A DNA stretch of 64,000 bases from Haliotis asinina (Eukaryota; Mollusca; Gastropoda; Lepetellida; Haliotidae): the NCBI RefSeq assembly GCF_037392515.1, contig NC_090287.1:12203001-12267000 (forward strand), in the 5' to 3' direction. This document shows, piece after piece, positions 33,041 through 45,150 of this stretch (position 1 is the first letter of the stretch; each line of letters starts with the position of its first letter). The position numbers were made by a program, and so were the translations under genes. The notes below the pieces were generated by a model. That model saw nothing but the letters and a program-made list of their open reading frames with translations, was not told the DNA's origin and did not search any database.

Positions 33041-33184
33041 GTAGGGTGGCCTAATGGTTCATGCCGAAGACCCAGTTCGATTCCACACATGGGTACAATG
33101 TGTGAAGCCAATTTCTGGTGTCCTACGCTGTGATTTGCTGGAATAGTGCTAAAAGCGGCGGAAACTGAACTCAGTCATTCACTG
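33041..33184 (+). repeat. SINE family A
   Basis: GGTGGCCTAATGGTTCATGC, CAGTTCGATTCCACACATGG and AAAAGCGGCGGAAACTGAAC followed by a CAGTCATTCACT tail. Confidence 0.85.
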
Positions 33185-33741
33185 AAGCTTAACCTTGAAA
33201 AATATAGGATTGGATCGTCCAAGGGCAACCGATACTTGTGAATGACGACTTCAAAGCAAGGGCGGTCAGGACCAGCTATTTAGTTGTTTATATGTCATTA
33301 TACCCAGCCATCGCGGGACGTGTATTTGTTGGAGTTCATGTCCAAGATTCGATTTTTCACAAGCCAGCGTTCAGCAGTAAGATTATTGGTGAATGTGGCG
33401 CTAAATTTCACTGAATCGAGTGACGCTACAATTTCGACTAACTCTCAATATTAGTCGTCTACAGGGCTTCCCATGTAAATAGAGAAGAGCCCATCTAAAT
33501 GTTGACTGATTCGTTTAAATGTCTTGTGAATAGTTGCATACTAGCACATGAGTATGTGACTAATTTGTGCGTTCCTTGTTTTGTGTGACACTGTAAATCG
33601 TAAAGTGATGGATCAGTGTGACATGTTCACTCTATCAACCATAGATTTGTCTGTTGAGGTCATCTCTGAATTGCTGTTATAATGCCAATTGTTACGTCAC
33701 TCTACTGTCAACTACTCCGTGCTGGAAACGTTGGCTGTAGG

Positions 33742-33862
33742 TAAGTTTTAGGTTTAGCAATATTACAGCAATATCATGGTGCAATGTGCCCAATTCAGGA
33801 ATCGAACCCCCGTCTTCAGTGTTGTAAGCGAACGCGTTAACCACAAGGTCACCCACAGACCT
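33742..33862 (-). repeat. SINE family A unit in left arm
   Basis: On the minus strand it has GTGACCTTGTGGTTAACGCG, GGGGGTTCGATTCCTGAATT and ATATTGCTGTAATATTGC. The GCGGCGTAAAA tail has been replaced by arm sequence. Confidence 0.75.
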
Positions 33863-35550
33863 ACCATACAAACGGTGAACAAGCAAACCTGAGCTCATGT
33901 ACACCAAAACATAATAAAATTCGCCAAAATAAGAAAATAAACTGCAACAATATCCTCCAACACCGAAACAAACACCCTGTAATGGAAAAGTAATCATTTG
34001 AAATGGAAACTAAACTCGCGTATCAGGTACAAGAGCGCCCAAGAACGGTCGCCAAGCAACGGTAAACAAAACGGTAGCCATAGCATCGGCATAAATGTGG
34101 GCATAAATATCGTCCAAGGTGACGGCGAGGGGAGACGAACAGGTTTTGGTCAATGTTTTTTGTCACCATGCGTCTGATCGTGAAGTTTGATATCGGGGTG
34201 TAGCGCATCAACCCCCAATAGTAGTAAGCTTCAAACCTATGTTCATGTTTGTCAGCGTCAAACTTGCAATTCTGCACAATGTGGTCCTTCGTTCGACCGA
34301 ATAGGTTTCTTGTCGACAATGTGTTGTGCAACTGTTTCTCTTCAGCTTTGAAAATAAAGTATTCATAGCATCATTTCAACGTTAATACTTTTTAGTGATT
34401 TAAAAAATTGCATATCTTAATGTCATTTTGACTTTGACCATCAAGTGAACGAGTGCAAGCTCCATTCACTGATCAGGGCAGAGATTTCTGCTCAAGTCCA
34501 CAGGAGGCGACTCCTTCAGCCTCACAAGAACAAAGACGGACTTATCTTTGGGGCTCAATTAACGACTTTTTGTAGTTAAATGATGTTAAAAATGGATAAT
34601 GGAATAGTTTGAAGTACATGGAAATAATAAAATTGCAGAATGATGACATCTTCCTGATACACATTTCACTGTTGGAAGTATGTGCAAGGTCATGTTTCAT
34701 TCTCTGACAGGAACTCAATGTTGCCCAATTTGTAAACTTCTTTTAAACCTTTCAGACACTCAAAAGTTGCAATTTTCGGAGGGTTTGATTTCTCAGAGAT
34801 ATATGAAAGAAAGTAAGATGAAACTAGAAGACCTTCGTTTGAGAACATAACCATACGTATGGTGTGAAGAGGTAACATACAAACATACAAACTAGGAACA
34901 CTATATCTAAGGACACACATGAATACAAATTTTAGAAATTAAAAAAAGCTATTCCGGAAATCAAAGTACACATGACCACGTAGATCTGCAATTCAGGGAA
35001 AATGAACAAACATTTTGCGAACTTTTGAAATCACTCAAATATGTTGCATTGAACGTGACGCCATGAATACTATTTTGTACAAAATTGAAGGGAAACAGTA
35101 GCACATGTTGACAGCAAAACCTCTTCGGACGAACGAGAGTGTAGAATTGCAAACCTGACACTAAGAAGTTAACTACAAACGGGGGATGATGCGCAACATC
35201 ATATCAAATTTTCAAGATTAGACGCATAGTAACGAAATACATTCATGACCACAGCCCGTTCGTCTCCCCTCGCCGTCAACTCTGACGATATTTATGCCGT
35301 TTCGGGATGCCATGACTGCCATTTTTTTGATGCTATAATTGCCGTATTGTACGCTCGGCGACCGTTGAGCGCTCTTAAAAGCTTGTAGCTAATACGCGAG
35401 TTTAGTTTCCATTTCAAATGATTACTTTTCCATTACCGAGTGTTTGTTTCGGTTTTAGAGGATATTGTTGCAGTTTATTTTCTTATTTTGGCGATTTTTA
35501 TTATGTTTTGGTGTACATGAGCTCAGGTTTGCTTGTTCACCGTTTGTATG

Positions 35551-35672
35551 GTAGGTCTGTGGGTGACCTTGTGGTTAACGCGTTCGCTTACAACACTGAA
35601 GACGGGGGTTCGATTCCTGAATTGGGCACATTGCACCATGATATTGCTGTAATACTGCAAAAACTAAAACTT
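35551..35672 (+). repeat. SINE family A unit in right arm
   Basis: Mirror copy of 33742-33862, truncated at the same 3' point (TGCAAAAACTAAAACTTCC). This shows that both were formed by duplication of one arm. Confidence 0.75.
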
Positions 35673-35679
35673 CCTATTT

Positions 35680-36740
35680 TGGTGATTTTTGTTCTATTCT
35701 GGTGATTTTTGTTCTGTTTTGGTGTATATGAGCTACGTTTTGATGATTTGTCCATCAGTTGTATGGTACGCCAGACTCATCTGTCAGTGAATTATTAAAG
35801 TTTGTAAGTAATATATGCCACAATTCAGCGTTCTCGATTTTATGACAGGAAATGAACACCTCACCTGAAGTGACTTTCACAGATATGTCACGAAACAGCT
35901 CTCCGTTTCAATAAGAAACACATATTTATTTTCATTTCCCTGCAAGTTGTTTATAGTGGGTCAGGGTTATGACTTGTAAATAGCACCCTTCTAGTTGTTT
36001 TGGTGGCAGCTGGGGCTGACCATGACACATAACCTTGACATTTTCCGGGACTGTGTTTACGCCAGCTTGTAATTACCTAGCCTTAATCTGGAGTTCCGGT
36101 CCCGTCTTTGAGGTCTGCAGGCTATTTATATTTCCAGGAATCTTCCGTGGCGTCATGTACAGGCCAGGCGGCTGAAGTTGTTTTAAGACACCCTTGGCTT
36201 TAATCAGTTAGGAATGTCAAACCGCGAATCCAGATGTGGCTCTTTTTAACTTGAATTTGTGTTTCCAAACTGACATCATTCCATCTTGACGTAATTATGA
36301 AACTTCGTTCAGGTGTCGTCGACGTAAATGAACATTTGTGCCCTGCTGGGGTATGATAAATGAATTTACGGTCTTTGAATTCACGGAACTATCCTGAATG
36401 TGTTCATGTATAGATATGGCGGAGATAGCGATAATGACTTTGCTAAATGCTTTAACACTGGTAGTTCAGACATCCATCGGTGATTGATCTCAAATGCTAA
36501 CATACTTGAAGTTCTTGAAATGATTAGGAAACAATTATATAAATGTCAGCTTCAATTACAGTCAACCATTTCAATGGCCAAGTCCGTATAGTTGCCCACA
36601 GGCTTTGCGCTTGGGCGAATTCCGTTAGATCGCTAATAGATTGAATATATTTTGCACATGGGTCACTCGCTGCCTTCCTTTTAAAATCTATATTTGTGAA
36701 ATACTATCGTTTAATACTCTCCAGTGGAATGAATGGAATG
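35680..36740. other. no gene seen
   Basis: No recognised exon or repeat between the large inverted repeat and the 51-bp minisatellite. Confidence 0.45.
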
Positions 36741-36749
36741 AAGGAATGA

Positions 36750-37550
36750 TGTGCAGCTTTTCATCCACACAGTTTAAAGTCTTGTATAAGCAGAACACAA
36801 TGTGCAGCATTTCATCCAGGCAGTTTAATGTCACGTATAAGAAGGGCACAATGTGCAGCATTTCATCCAGGCAGTTTAATGTCACGTATAAGAAGGGCAC
36901 AATGTGCAGCATTTCATCCAGGCAGTTTAATGTCACGTATAAGAAGGGCACAATGTGCAGCATTTCATCCAGGCAGTTTAATGTCACGTATATGCAGGGC
37001 ACAATGTGCAGCATTTCATCCAGGCAGTTTAATGTCACGTATAAGAAGGGCACAATGTGCAGCATTTCATCCAGGCAGTTTAATGTCACGTATAAGAAGG
37101 GCACAATGTGCAGCATTTCATCCAGGCAGTTTAATGTCACGTATAAGAAGGGCACAATGTGCAGCATTTCATCCAGGCAGTTTAATGTCACGTATATGCA
37201 GGGCACAATGTGCAGCATTTCATCCAGGCAGTTTAATGTCACGTATAAGAAGGGCACAATGTGCAGCATTTCATCCAGGCAGTTTAATGTCACGTATATG
37301 CAGGGCACAATGTGCAGCATTTCATCCAGGCAGTTTAATGTCACGTATAAGAAGGGCACAATGTGCAGCATTTCATCCAGGCAGTTTAATGTCACGTATA
37401 TGCAGGGCACAATGTGCAGCATTTCATCCAGGCAGTTTAATGTCACGTATAAGAAGGGCACAATGTGCAGCATTTCATCCAGGCAGTTTAATGTCACGTA
37501 TAAGAAGGGCACAATGTGCAGCATCTCATCCACACAGTTTAAAGTCATGT
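36750..37550. repeat. 51-bp minisatellite, 14 near-identical units plus two edge units
   Basis: The unit is GGGCACAATGTGCAGCATTT, CATCCAGGCAGTTTAATGTC and ACGTATAAGAA. Fourteen units are almost identical; the main variation is AAGAAG versus ATGCAG at one site, in the order K K K M K K K M K M K M K K. The outer units at both edges share ACACAGTTTAAAGTC instead of AGGCAGTTTAATGTC. As 51 is a multiple of three, long frames of 245-303 codons stay open on both strands. No start context, splice signal or known domain supports translation. Confidence 0.95.
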
Positions 37551-37559
37551 AAACGGAAT

Positions 37560-38960
37560 ACCTGATTAGCTACACGTTATTCATACATTCTAATGTCAAG
37601 TACAAGCAGGACATTATTGCCACCTCTAAACACAATGCAAGATATGCACGTGCACAACGCTGTAGCTTGGGGTCAAAGCCTTGATTTTGACGCTTTTTTC
37701 CTTTGAAGCAGGACTCATCTTGCATCACACATTTGTTAGCGTTTGTTTCTAGTCGTTTGTTTTATTCTTGAAATAAACATGTAAGCCTAAACTGGGATAT
37801 GTCAGATAGTTTGATTCCTTATCATGAATATATCCATATCTACAGATCGAAGCACATCCAAACTATTGACTCAATCACTTTCTATTAAAAACGTCTACAG
37901 CAATCTAACCTTCCACATTCGCTAGCTTCGACTTTCACACAGTTTGGTCCTCACTCTATGAAAGCTCATACTCAGGCTTGTTCACGCAAACTGTAAACGT
38001 CAGTGCATAAATGCAAGCAAGGCACCACTTATAATCTTTCATCCTTCATGGAATACAAAATACTATAAACAATATATCCACACAAGATATGACATGCACC
38101 ACTTCATCCATAAAGACTTTTGAGAGTCCAGAATTCAATTGTGAGGTGTTGTAACATTCTAAACACACACGATATGACATGTACCATTTCATCCATACCG
38201 TGTAACATTATACACGGGAAGGGAGTGTCATTTGTCATCAGACTGTGTAACGAAATTAACATAAATGCATGATACGTAACAGTAGAACCTTCTAACACTA
38301 TATATGGGTTAAACGCGATCAGTAACATCAGCTGATTAGTTTGTGTAAAGCTATAAAGCTATATCTACATCTTATGCATTGCATAACATGTTTTTGTCCA
38401 TTTACTGCAGTAAGAACGTTATGCATCGACAAAACTATGCATCCAGATTAATCGGCACTACGTACATGATGGTACGTTTCACCGATCTTAAATTCCATGT
38501 AGGTATGAGGTGGATCATGACGATATAAATAGTCCCATCTAGAACACGAAACGACTCAAGTACATGACGTCCTTGAGAAACAGTAGAAGAGGGCATGGTT
38601 ACATCATTCATTGTTTGTGAAAGGAATGTTCGTTCGTGCAAAACAAATTCATGTCAATATCCAGTGTCAATCACGATCTCATTAAAGTACTGTTAAATGT
38701 CGGATGAATGTTGACACGTTTATTGCTGTTTGAAATCGTGTGGAACGTGTTTGCAATTTTTAGACTGTTTCTTTCTCACGAGTGTTACAGGGCAATACAA
38801 TTCGTATTTCATGGGACTGTGTGTTACCCGACAGTTGAGCACACAATCTGAGATCAATATCTTAATCCTTTATTATATTGTGAATATGTCCATATCAGGA
38901 ACATATTTATCAAATACTTCATACTTGCCTTGTCTTTGACAACAGAATTATGAACGAACT
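37560..38960. other. decayed repeat sequence, no gene seen
   Basis: Scattered fragments such as GATATGACATGTACCATTTC and ATCCATACCGTGTAAC at 38085-38215 resemble the 51-bp unit loosely, suggesting an older decayed array. Otherwise nothing is recognised. Confidence 0.4.
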
Positions 38961-39019
38961 TGGACTAGGTGTGTTTACTTGCCAGACTTGAGGGATATGT
39001 GAACCGTTTCTATGCAAGT

Positions 39020-39735
39020 GTATCTGTAAAGCAAGGGAATGGCACGTGTACCTGTAAATCAAAGAAATGGCACTCATGTACATCAGTAAACCAAGGAGAT
39101 GACACGCATGTACATCAGTCCATCAACGTGATGACATACCTATGTGCGTTAATAAAACAATGTGATGAAATACATGTGCGTCAGTAAACCAAGGAGATGG
39201 CACTCTTGTGCATCAGTAAACCAAGGAGATGACAGGCATGTACATCAGTCCATCAACGTGATGACATACCTATGTGCGTTAATAAAACAATGTGATGAAA
39301 TACATGTGCGTCAGTAAATCAAGGAGATGGCACTCTTGTGAAGCAAGGAGATGTGTATGCATGTGTATCTGTAAACCAAGGAGATGGCACTCTTGTGAAG
39401 CAAGGAGATGTGTATGCATGTGTATCTGTAAACCAAGGAGATGACACACATGTATTTGTAAACCAAGAAGATGACACACATGTATCTGTAAACCAAGGAG
39501 ATGACACACGGGTATCTGTAAACCAAGGAGACGACACACGTGTATCTGTAAACCAAGGAGATGACACACCTGTATCTGTAAATCAAGGCGATGACACTCT
39601 TATGCGTCAGTAAAGCAATGAGATGTCACACATATGTGCGTCAGTAAACCAATGTGTTAACACAGATGTGCATCAGTAAACCAAGGAGATGACACTCACG
39701 TGCATCAGTAAGCCAGTACGATGGTAAACATTTGC
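39020..39735 (+). repeat. 30-bp minisatellite with a higher-order duplication
   Basis: The unit is GTATCTGTAAACCAAGGAGA plus TGACACACAT. The cleanest units lie at 39415-39590. A segment of about 126 bases (ATCAGTCCATCAACGTGATG through AAATACATGTGCGTCAGTAA) occurs twice, at about 39110 and 39240. Open frames of up to about 96 codons result from the 30-base period. Confidence 0.9.
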
Positions 39736-40807
39736 ATCAGTACATCAAGGATATGGCACACATTAGATAGTCAACATTTGCGTCCGTTCACCAATTACAT
39801 TGTGTCTTTGGTGTATAACTGCATCAGTAAATCAAGGGGACTTTAAACCGTTGAAAGGGTTCAGAATGAAGCAATAAACCAGGCAAGTGCTTCTCACGTG
39901 CATCATTAAACAGCACAGTGGATTTATATGTGCACCGGGAAACCTCAGAAAGAGTTCACAAGTGCATCAGTAAACCACGCCGATATTCCATTGATATATC
40001 ACAAGACTTGACAGCGGCCCACACGTGTGTTGTGTATGGATCTTTAGCCCATGCCTGACTCCATGTTATCGCCGAGGTAAACATGTTGTTATCTGCCTAG
40101 TCGCCACTAGGTCACATCCTCGGTCAGTGAACTAAATACCAGCAACACCCGCCTCAGGACAACCTCGGGCAGTTAGGCCAGGTTATGTCCGAATGAAAAT
40201 TCCCCATATTCGAAACAAGTGCCTCTGCTGTCACGGTACAATGTGATATTATATTCATATTTATGAACCAATTGAGATTACGTTTAACCCTGAGGTGGAT
40301 ATAACAACATCAGTGTAGATCACATGATGCTCGTTACTGTTAAAGCCACCGAATGCCAGCATGAATAGTTTCAATAAAGTAGATGAACCTTCACCCTCAC
40401 AGATTTGATGTTGCGCTGCAGCTGTTTGATGAACTTACATGCTTTAAAGGGAATGTGTTACAAATGTGATACCCTTGCTCCTGGTTTCATAATGCAACTC
40501 GACATATGTCCAGCTTGACACGGTCCTTAACCTGACGTCAGCGCGTGTTCCCCGTTATGCTAGAGTATGTTATTAGAACACGGGTTTACTGGGGCCAGCC
40601 ATGAGTGAATGAGTGAATGAGTTTAGTTTTGAAAACACATCATCCTTGCAATCACGTAAATAATTAATAAGTGACTCCACAGGGCAACAAATTGCGATAA
40701 TTTGTGCAATTATTGTTCTAGCGTGGGCTACGTTAACGTCAGCTCACAGCGACCAACGTCATCATAATCAAGCGTGGAATGTCTATGCTGCAACAGGTGC
40801 AGTAACG

Positions 40808-40889
40808 GAGCATGATACTGAGCAGGATACTGAGCAGGATACTGAGCATGATACTGAGCATGATACTGAGCATGATACTGATACTGAGC
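40808..40889 (+). repeat. 12-bp microsatellite (GAGCATGATACT)n
   Basis: About seven units of GAGCATGATACT or GAGCAGGATACT. Confidence 0.95.
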
Positions 40890-40989
40890 GAGTTACTTAC
40901 GCCACTTTAAGCACTATTCCAGTAATATAATACTGTCGGGACTGGGTTTGTGGTACATCAATATAGGACTTCACACATTTCTACCATGA
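40889..40989 (-). repeat. SINE family A fragment, minus strand
   Basis: TTACGCCACTTTAAGCACTATTCCAG and GGACTTCACACATTTCTACCATG match the reversed 3' two thirds of family A. Confidence 0.55.
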
Positions 40990-41134
40990 ATAAAGTTTAG
41001 TCCAAATGTGAAGACATGTTTCAGCCTTCATTAAGTGATTACCCCTCATCAAATATCACATTAATTACATACAGACTGGTCAGCTAATCAATACAACTTA
41101 AGAATTATCTAATTTCATTAATAAAAGAAAGCTC

Positions 41135-41363
41135 ACAGGTCATTTTTTCAAAACTGCGGTTTAGGTAATCATAAACTGGACGATATACAACACCTGCAGC
41201 CCCGATGGAACAACGTCTCTGTGAAATGTGCAATGTCTTTGAAGATGAACAACACCATATAATATCTTGTCCCAAGTACAGCAAAGAAAGGGAATTGCTT
41301 CTACAAACATTGCTCTTTAATGATAAAAAATTTGCTAAACTCTCTAAAAAGAACAATTCTTAA
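41135..41363 (+). pseudogene. non-LTR retrotransposon (LINE) reverse transcriptase C-terminal relic
   Basis: The frame through the ATG at 41205 reads TGRYTTPAAPMEQRLCEMCN, then VFEDEQHHIISCPKYSKERE before a stop at 41361. GRY, RLCxxC, EDExH and CPxY form the usual Cys/His tail after the reverse transcriptase domain in many LINEs. Upstream of the ATG the frame has stops, so only a 5'-truncated dead end of the element remains. A SINE A copy follows at once. Confidence 0.75.
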
Positions 41364-41406
41364 CAACTTTTTTTCAAACAAAAGTCCTGAAACTATTTCT
41401 AAAATA

Positions 41407-41575
41407 TGTGGCGTTGGGGTAGCCAAGTGCTTAAAGCGTTCGCTAGCCACGCCAAAGACCCGGGTTCGATTCCCCTCATGGGTACATGTTAAGCCCATTC
41501 CTGGTGTCCCACACAGTGATATCGCTGTAATATTGCATAAAGCGGCGTAAAGCCTACTCACTCACTCACTCAAAC
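41407..41575 (+). repeat. SINE family A, near full-length
   Basis: GGCGTTGGGGTAGCCAAGTG, CGGGTTCGATTCCCCTCATG, GTGATATCGCTGTAATATTG and AAAGCGGCGTAAAGCCTACT followed by ACTCACTCACTC. It begins just after the LINE relic. Confidence 0.9.
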
Positions 41576-41577
41576 AG

Positions 41578-41640
41578 TGGGGACTCGAACTTCGTTCATG
41601 GTACGATAGCATCGTGTCACTTTACCACAGCTACACAGTG
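41578..41640 (-). repeat. tRNA-like sequence, abutting SINE A
   Basis: On the minus strand it has TGTAGCTGTGGTAAAGTG (A-box-like) and AAGTTCGAGTCCCCAC (B box). The acceptor stem is not complementary, so it is a tRNA-derived repeat head. Confidence 0.4.
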
Positions 41641-41961
41641 CAACGACGTCATCATCACCACAGCATGTTGTCATAACATGTAATGTCATCATTACACATA
41701 TTATAGCTACAGCTAACACTACGTTGTCGCCATGGAAACTACAACCATCTCAGTATAAATGCTGCCAATGCCATTGAGTTCGTTTTGGGTAGTCTACATG
41801 AGGACTCGTTTGACCGTTTTACAGAGGTTGGTACAGTGTATAAAATATATCTCTTCTGTCCCTCGCCAAAACATTGCTGAAACAGTGCGTCCCTTTCCTC
41901 TCACCTATGCGTTGAGAAGCTGAAAAATTATTTGGGGTTGTGGCAGCGCTACGATCGCTTT

Positions 41962-42248
41962 GTCAGTGGGAGTTAGTGAGTGAGTTTAGTTTTACGCCGC
42001 ACTCAGCAATATTCCTCCTATATGGTGGCGGTCTGTACATAATCGAGTCTGGACCAGCCAATCCAGTGATCAACAACATGAGCATCGATCTGCGCAATTG
42101 GGAACTGATGACATGTGTCAACCAAGTAAGCAAGCCTGACCTCCCGATCCCGTTAGTCGCATCTTACGACAAGTATAGTCGCCATTTATTGCAAGCATGG
42201 GTTGCTGAAGGCCTATTCTACCCCGGACCTTCACGGGTTTTGTCGATG
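41962..42248 (-). repeat. SINE family B, full-length, minus strand
   Basis: Reversed tail GTGAGTGAGTTTAGTTTTAC, then GCCGCACTCAGCAATATTCC, AACAACATGAGCATCGATCT, CTTACGACAAG and ACCTTCACGGGTTTT. The frame through it is a repeat artefact. Confidence 0.9.
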
Positions 42249-42249
42249 G

Positions 42250-43560
42250 GAACCTTCTAAAGCCGTACATAGTAAGCTTCAACAACCCAGTAACCAGATC
42301 AAGCAAACGAATGTCGAATTGTATAACCCAAACAACCAGGAAGCGGTCACATGGAACAGTTATGCTCCTAACCACATTTAATTTGCCTTCGATACTTGAA
42401 TACATTTCCATTACAGAGGTTATGCAGCCGAGGGAGATCCGCCCACTCTTGAGCTCCTTACAGGGTCAGTAGGGGGCGCACACGAGGGTCACCGGCTCAG
42501 TTTATCAGTTATAGGGCGGGGGCGTAAGTGGCCATTTGTTGAAGAGAGCTGGGAGTCAATTAACCGGGCAATCATAACAGCTGTTATTGTATTTGGATAG
42601 TCTTTGATCTACGTCCCAAAACAGACGCCCATGAGGTGGGACAGAACGAGTTAACAAAACCGAAATACTCAGCCGGTCTATTACATGCTCCGATTCGATT
42701 ACCTCGCTTGTGATCTAGCCCCATGAACGCTAATGGTTCGAGACAGTTGTTTGTTTAAAAAAAGTCGTAAATGATATCAAATATAGTTTCCCGTCACAGA
42801 CGAGAGTATTTCGTTGAACAGGAATCTCAGGCGTGGACGCCTTGCGAACAAATAACATCTAAATATAAACCTTACCATTTGATCCATATGTAAGGGGCTT
42901 ATATAAGAGCGGCATTGATCTGCCTGGCGAAGCTGTGACGAAGGTCACTACCGTTCGTCCCCGTGGCCCGCCGATGTAGTGAAACGATACAAAGATTTAC
43001 ATTGTCGTGTATCAAGACAAGATACTTCAACTGTGCCACGATACATCGATGTTTAATTTGAATATTTGTCATGATATTTGTCAAGAAGAAAGACTCTAAT
43101 GAACCGTGTCAGACAGCGTTGGCGTGTCATTAACATTCAAAAAGTCGGTGTATAAACTTAATCATCTCGTTTCCGAATGAACAATGAACAGTGCTGACGG
43201 AATTTTAAGAACTACTTCAAATGGGTTTGCTTTGATCTTGAGATGTTTATCGTTGGTGTTTGAATAAAATATTTTCGTATCGTGATACACATCGTATCTT
43301 CACCCTTGTATCGGAATTCGTGTTGTATCCCAGCCTCGGTGCACGATACTTTGGCAATATGTCGTTAACGTTGTGACTACAACTTAGGTATCGTGATGTA
43401 TCGTATCGCAGGTTGTATGCCAACATACGCAGGTTGTAAGCCAATACACTAACACCAGTGGTGGGGCGATCTGGACCTTTCAGGTTCTGTGTTTACACAT
43501 ACAATCGCGCCAAGTACAATGGATTCCTCACATAAACCAGGAACCACTACGTGACGGTTT
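42250..43560. other. no gene seen
   Basis: A stretch near 43260-43430 carries repeated ATCGTGAT/ATCGTATC motifs but no gene signature. Confidence 0.4.
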
Positions 43561-43564
43561 CAGA

Positions 43565-43735
43565 GTGGGTGAGTTTAGTTTTACTCCACCCTCAGCAATA
43601 TTCCAGCTATATGTCGGTGGTCTGTAAAGAGTCGAGTGTGGACAAGGCAATCCAGTGGTCAACAGCATGAGCATCGATCTGCGCAACTGGGAACCGAGGA
43701 CATTTCTCTACCAAGTCAGCGAGTCTGACATTTCT
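43565..43735 (-). repeat. SINE family B, truncated, minus strand
   Basis: GTGAGTTTAGTTTTACTCCA, CAGCAATATTCCAGCTATAT and CAGCATGAGCATCGATCTGC, ending at GTCAGCGAGTCTGACA. Confidence 0.85.
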
Positions 43736-43904
43736 TTATATGTATATAGCTTTTGAATTAAGATTACGTATGTTAAAATGAATACACATTGAGTTGTAAT
43801 GTGTGTATCCTTGTTACCATTTGATTACTTATATACCTATATTTAACAATGAGAGCACTAGTCAGAATATCTGTACATTATATATGATACCGACGTAGCT
43901 GGTT

Positions 43905-44115
43905 GGTCTGTTTGTTTAACGCCGCGATATTCCAACGTGTTTCGGCGATATGTAAATAATCGAGTCTGGACGAGACAATTCAGTGATCAACAGCATGAGC
44001 ATCTACGCAACTGAGGTACGATGATATGGGTCAGTCAAGTCACCTAGTTTGACAACCCGATCACTTTCTACAATCGTGGTCGGGTTGCTAAAAACCAATT
44101 CTAACTCTGACCTTT
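43905..44115 (-). repeat. SINE family B, diverged, minus strand
   Basis: GTTTAACGCCGCGATATTCC, AATCGAGTCTGGACGAGACA, CAACAGCATGAGCATC and GACAACCCGATCACTTTC match family B in order. Confidence 0.75.
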
Positions 44116-44791
44116 AAAGGTCAAAAGCGGTATAGCCATACCCCAGAATCATATGAAATATCTGTTGAAAGCAGCATCCGTGTGTGTGATTCCAATATAT
44201 CATGACCATGTGTTTATGAATCACAATCAAGAGGTGATGATACCAACTGTACTACTGAGCCTTATCGTTACTTTTTCTGGGAAGAACACCTCCCACACCC
44301 CCTTCAATATTCAGTCTTGTTTACGGTTTTCTATACAGATACCAGAGATGATTCCAAGTGCATGAACTTTCCGCACTTTCCGCAGAGCCAGCGTCAACGA
44401 ATGTGGTCGTCGATCTACACAAATGTCACCTATTCAAAACGTTTATTGTTCGTGACTTGTCAACATAAGTTCTCATAAGAAGAGAAATGTAGAGATCAGA
44501 GTCCAGGCACGTGACTTGACATAGGCCTTCGTGTACGATGTGGTGTGTATTTCTGTTTGTAGGGAAGTATGAATGCATTCAACGGTTACAGATACAGTTT
44601 ACCGAGGGTGAAAAAAAAATAATCTAAAAACGTAGTATATAAAAAGGCAAACATGAAGAAAAGTTTGTAGACATCTTAATGTTAGGATGTATCACATTCC
44701 ACTGCGGGTTTACACTGACTTGACTCAGACTGTATTGCCAAGTGTACGGAAACATAAGCGACATGCATTCCGATGCTGAACATGGATGGGA

Positions 44792-44890
44792 CGGCAGGGT
44801 AGATTCCGCATATGTGTCAGTGTGTCAAGCCCATTTATGGTGTCCCCCGCAGTGATATTGCTTAAAGCGTAAAACAGTTCTCATTCACTA
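44792..44890 (+). repeat. SINE family A, internally deleted
   Basis: GGCAGGGTAGATTCCGCATA and CCATTTATGGTGTCCCCCGC with a shortened ATTGCTTAAAGCGTAAAAC tail; the middle of the tRNA head is missing. Confidence 0.65.
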
Positions 44891-45150
44891 ACATGGATGT
44901 CAGGTCCAGAGTCTGCGCGGCACCTTAAATCTTATACATGGCAATAATCGGTCTTCAGGAAGGTTTGCAATAAGGGTGCATTTGGTCTTCTGAGCTGTGT
45001 CTCCGTGAAGGATTGGCAGCAACATCCGGTGGGGCAGTTCTCGCGAGAAGAGTTGGATATGACAAGATTATGTCTGGTTGCTTTGACATCTATGTGTTGT
45101 CACTCTCATTTTTTTCCAATTTTGCCACGAAAATATAAACTTAACACATT

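Larger units (their letters stand above)
33742..35672. mobile_element. 1.9-kb inverted repeat with about 485-bp arms, a SINE A head in each arm
   Basis: The left arm (33742-34225) and right arm (about 35170-35672) are reverse complements over most of their length. Shared blocks include GGTAGGTCTGTGGGTGACCT, AAACTAAACTCGCGTAT and GACGGCGAGGGGAGACGAAC. Each arm ends externally in a SINE A unit with a B box (GGTTCGATTCC). The central 0.9 kb is unique. There is no transposase. The arms differ by scattered substitutions and by small indels near 34030-34110. Confidence 0.8.

Noticed and set aside
36641..37565. Reading frames of 245-303 codons on both strands
   Set aside because: They exist only because a 51-bp minisatellite is a multiple of three. 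There is no start context, splice signal or domain, and frames on both strands are equally open.
41940..42260. Frame containing MSIDLRNWE, also seen near 8121 and 47148
   Set aside because: The same peptide arises from SINE family B at several loci, so it is repeat-derived and not a gene family.
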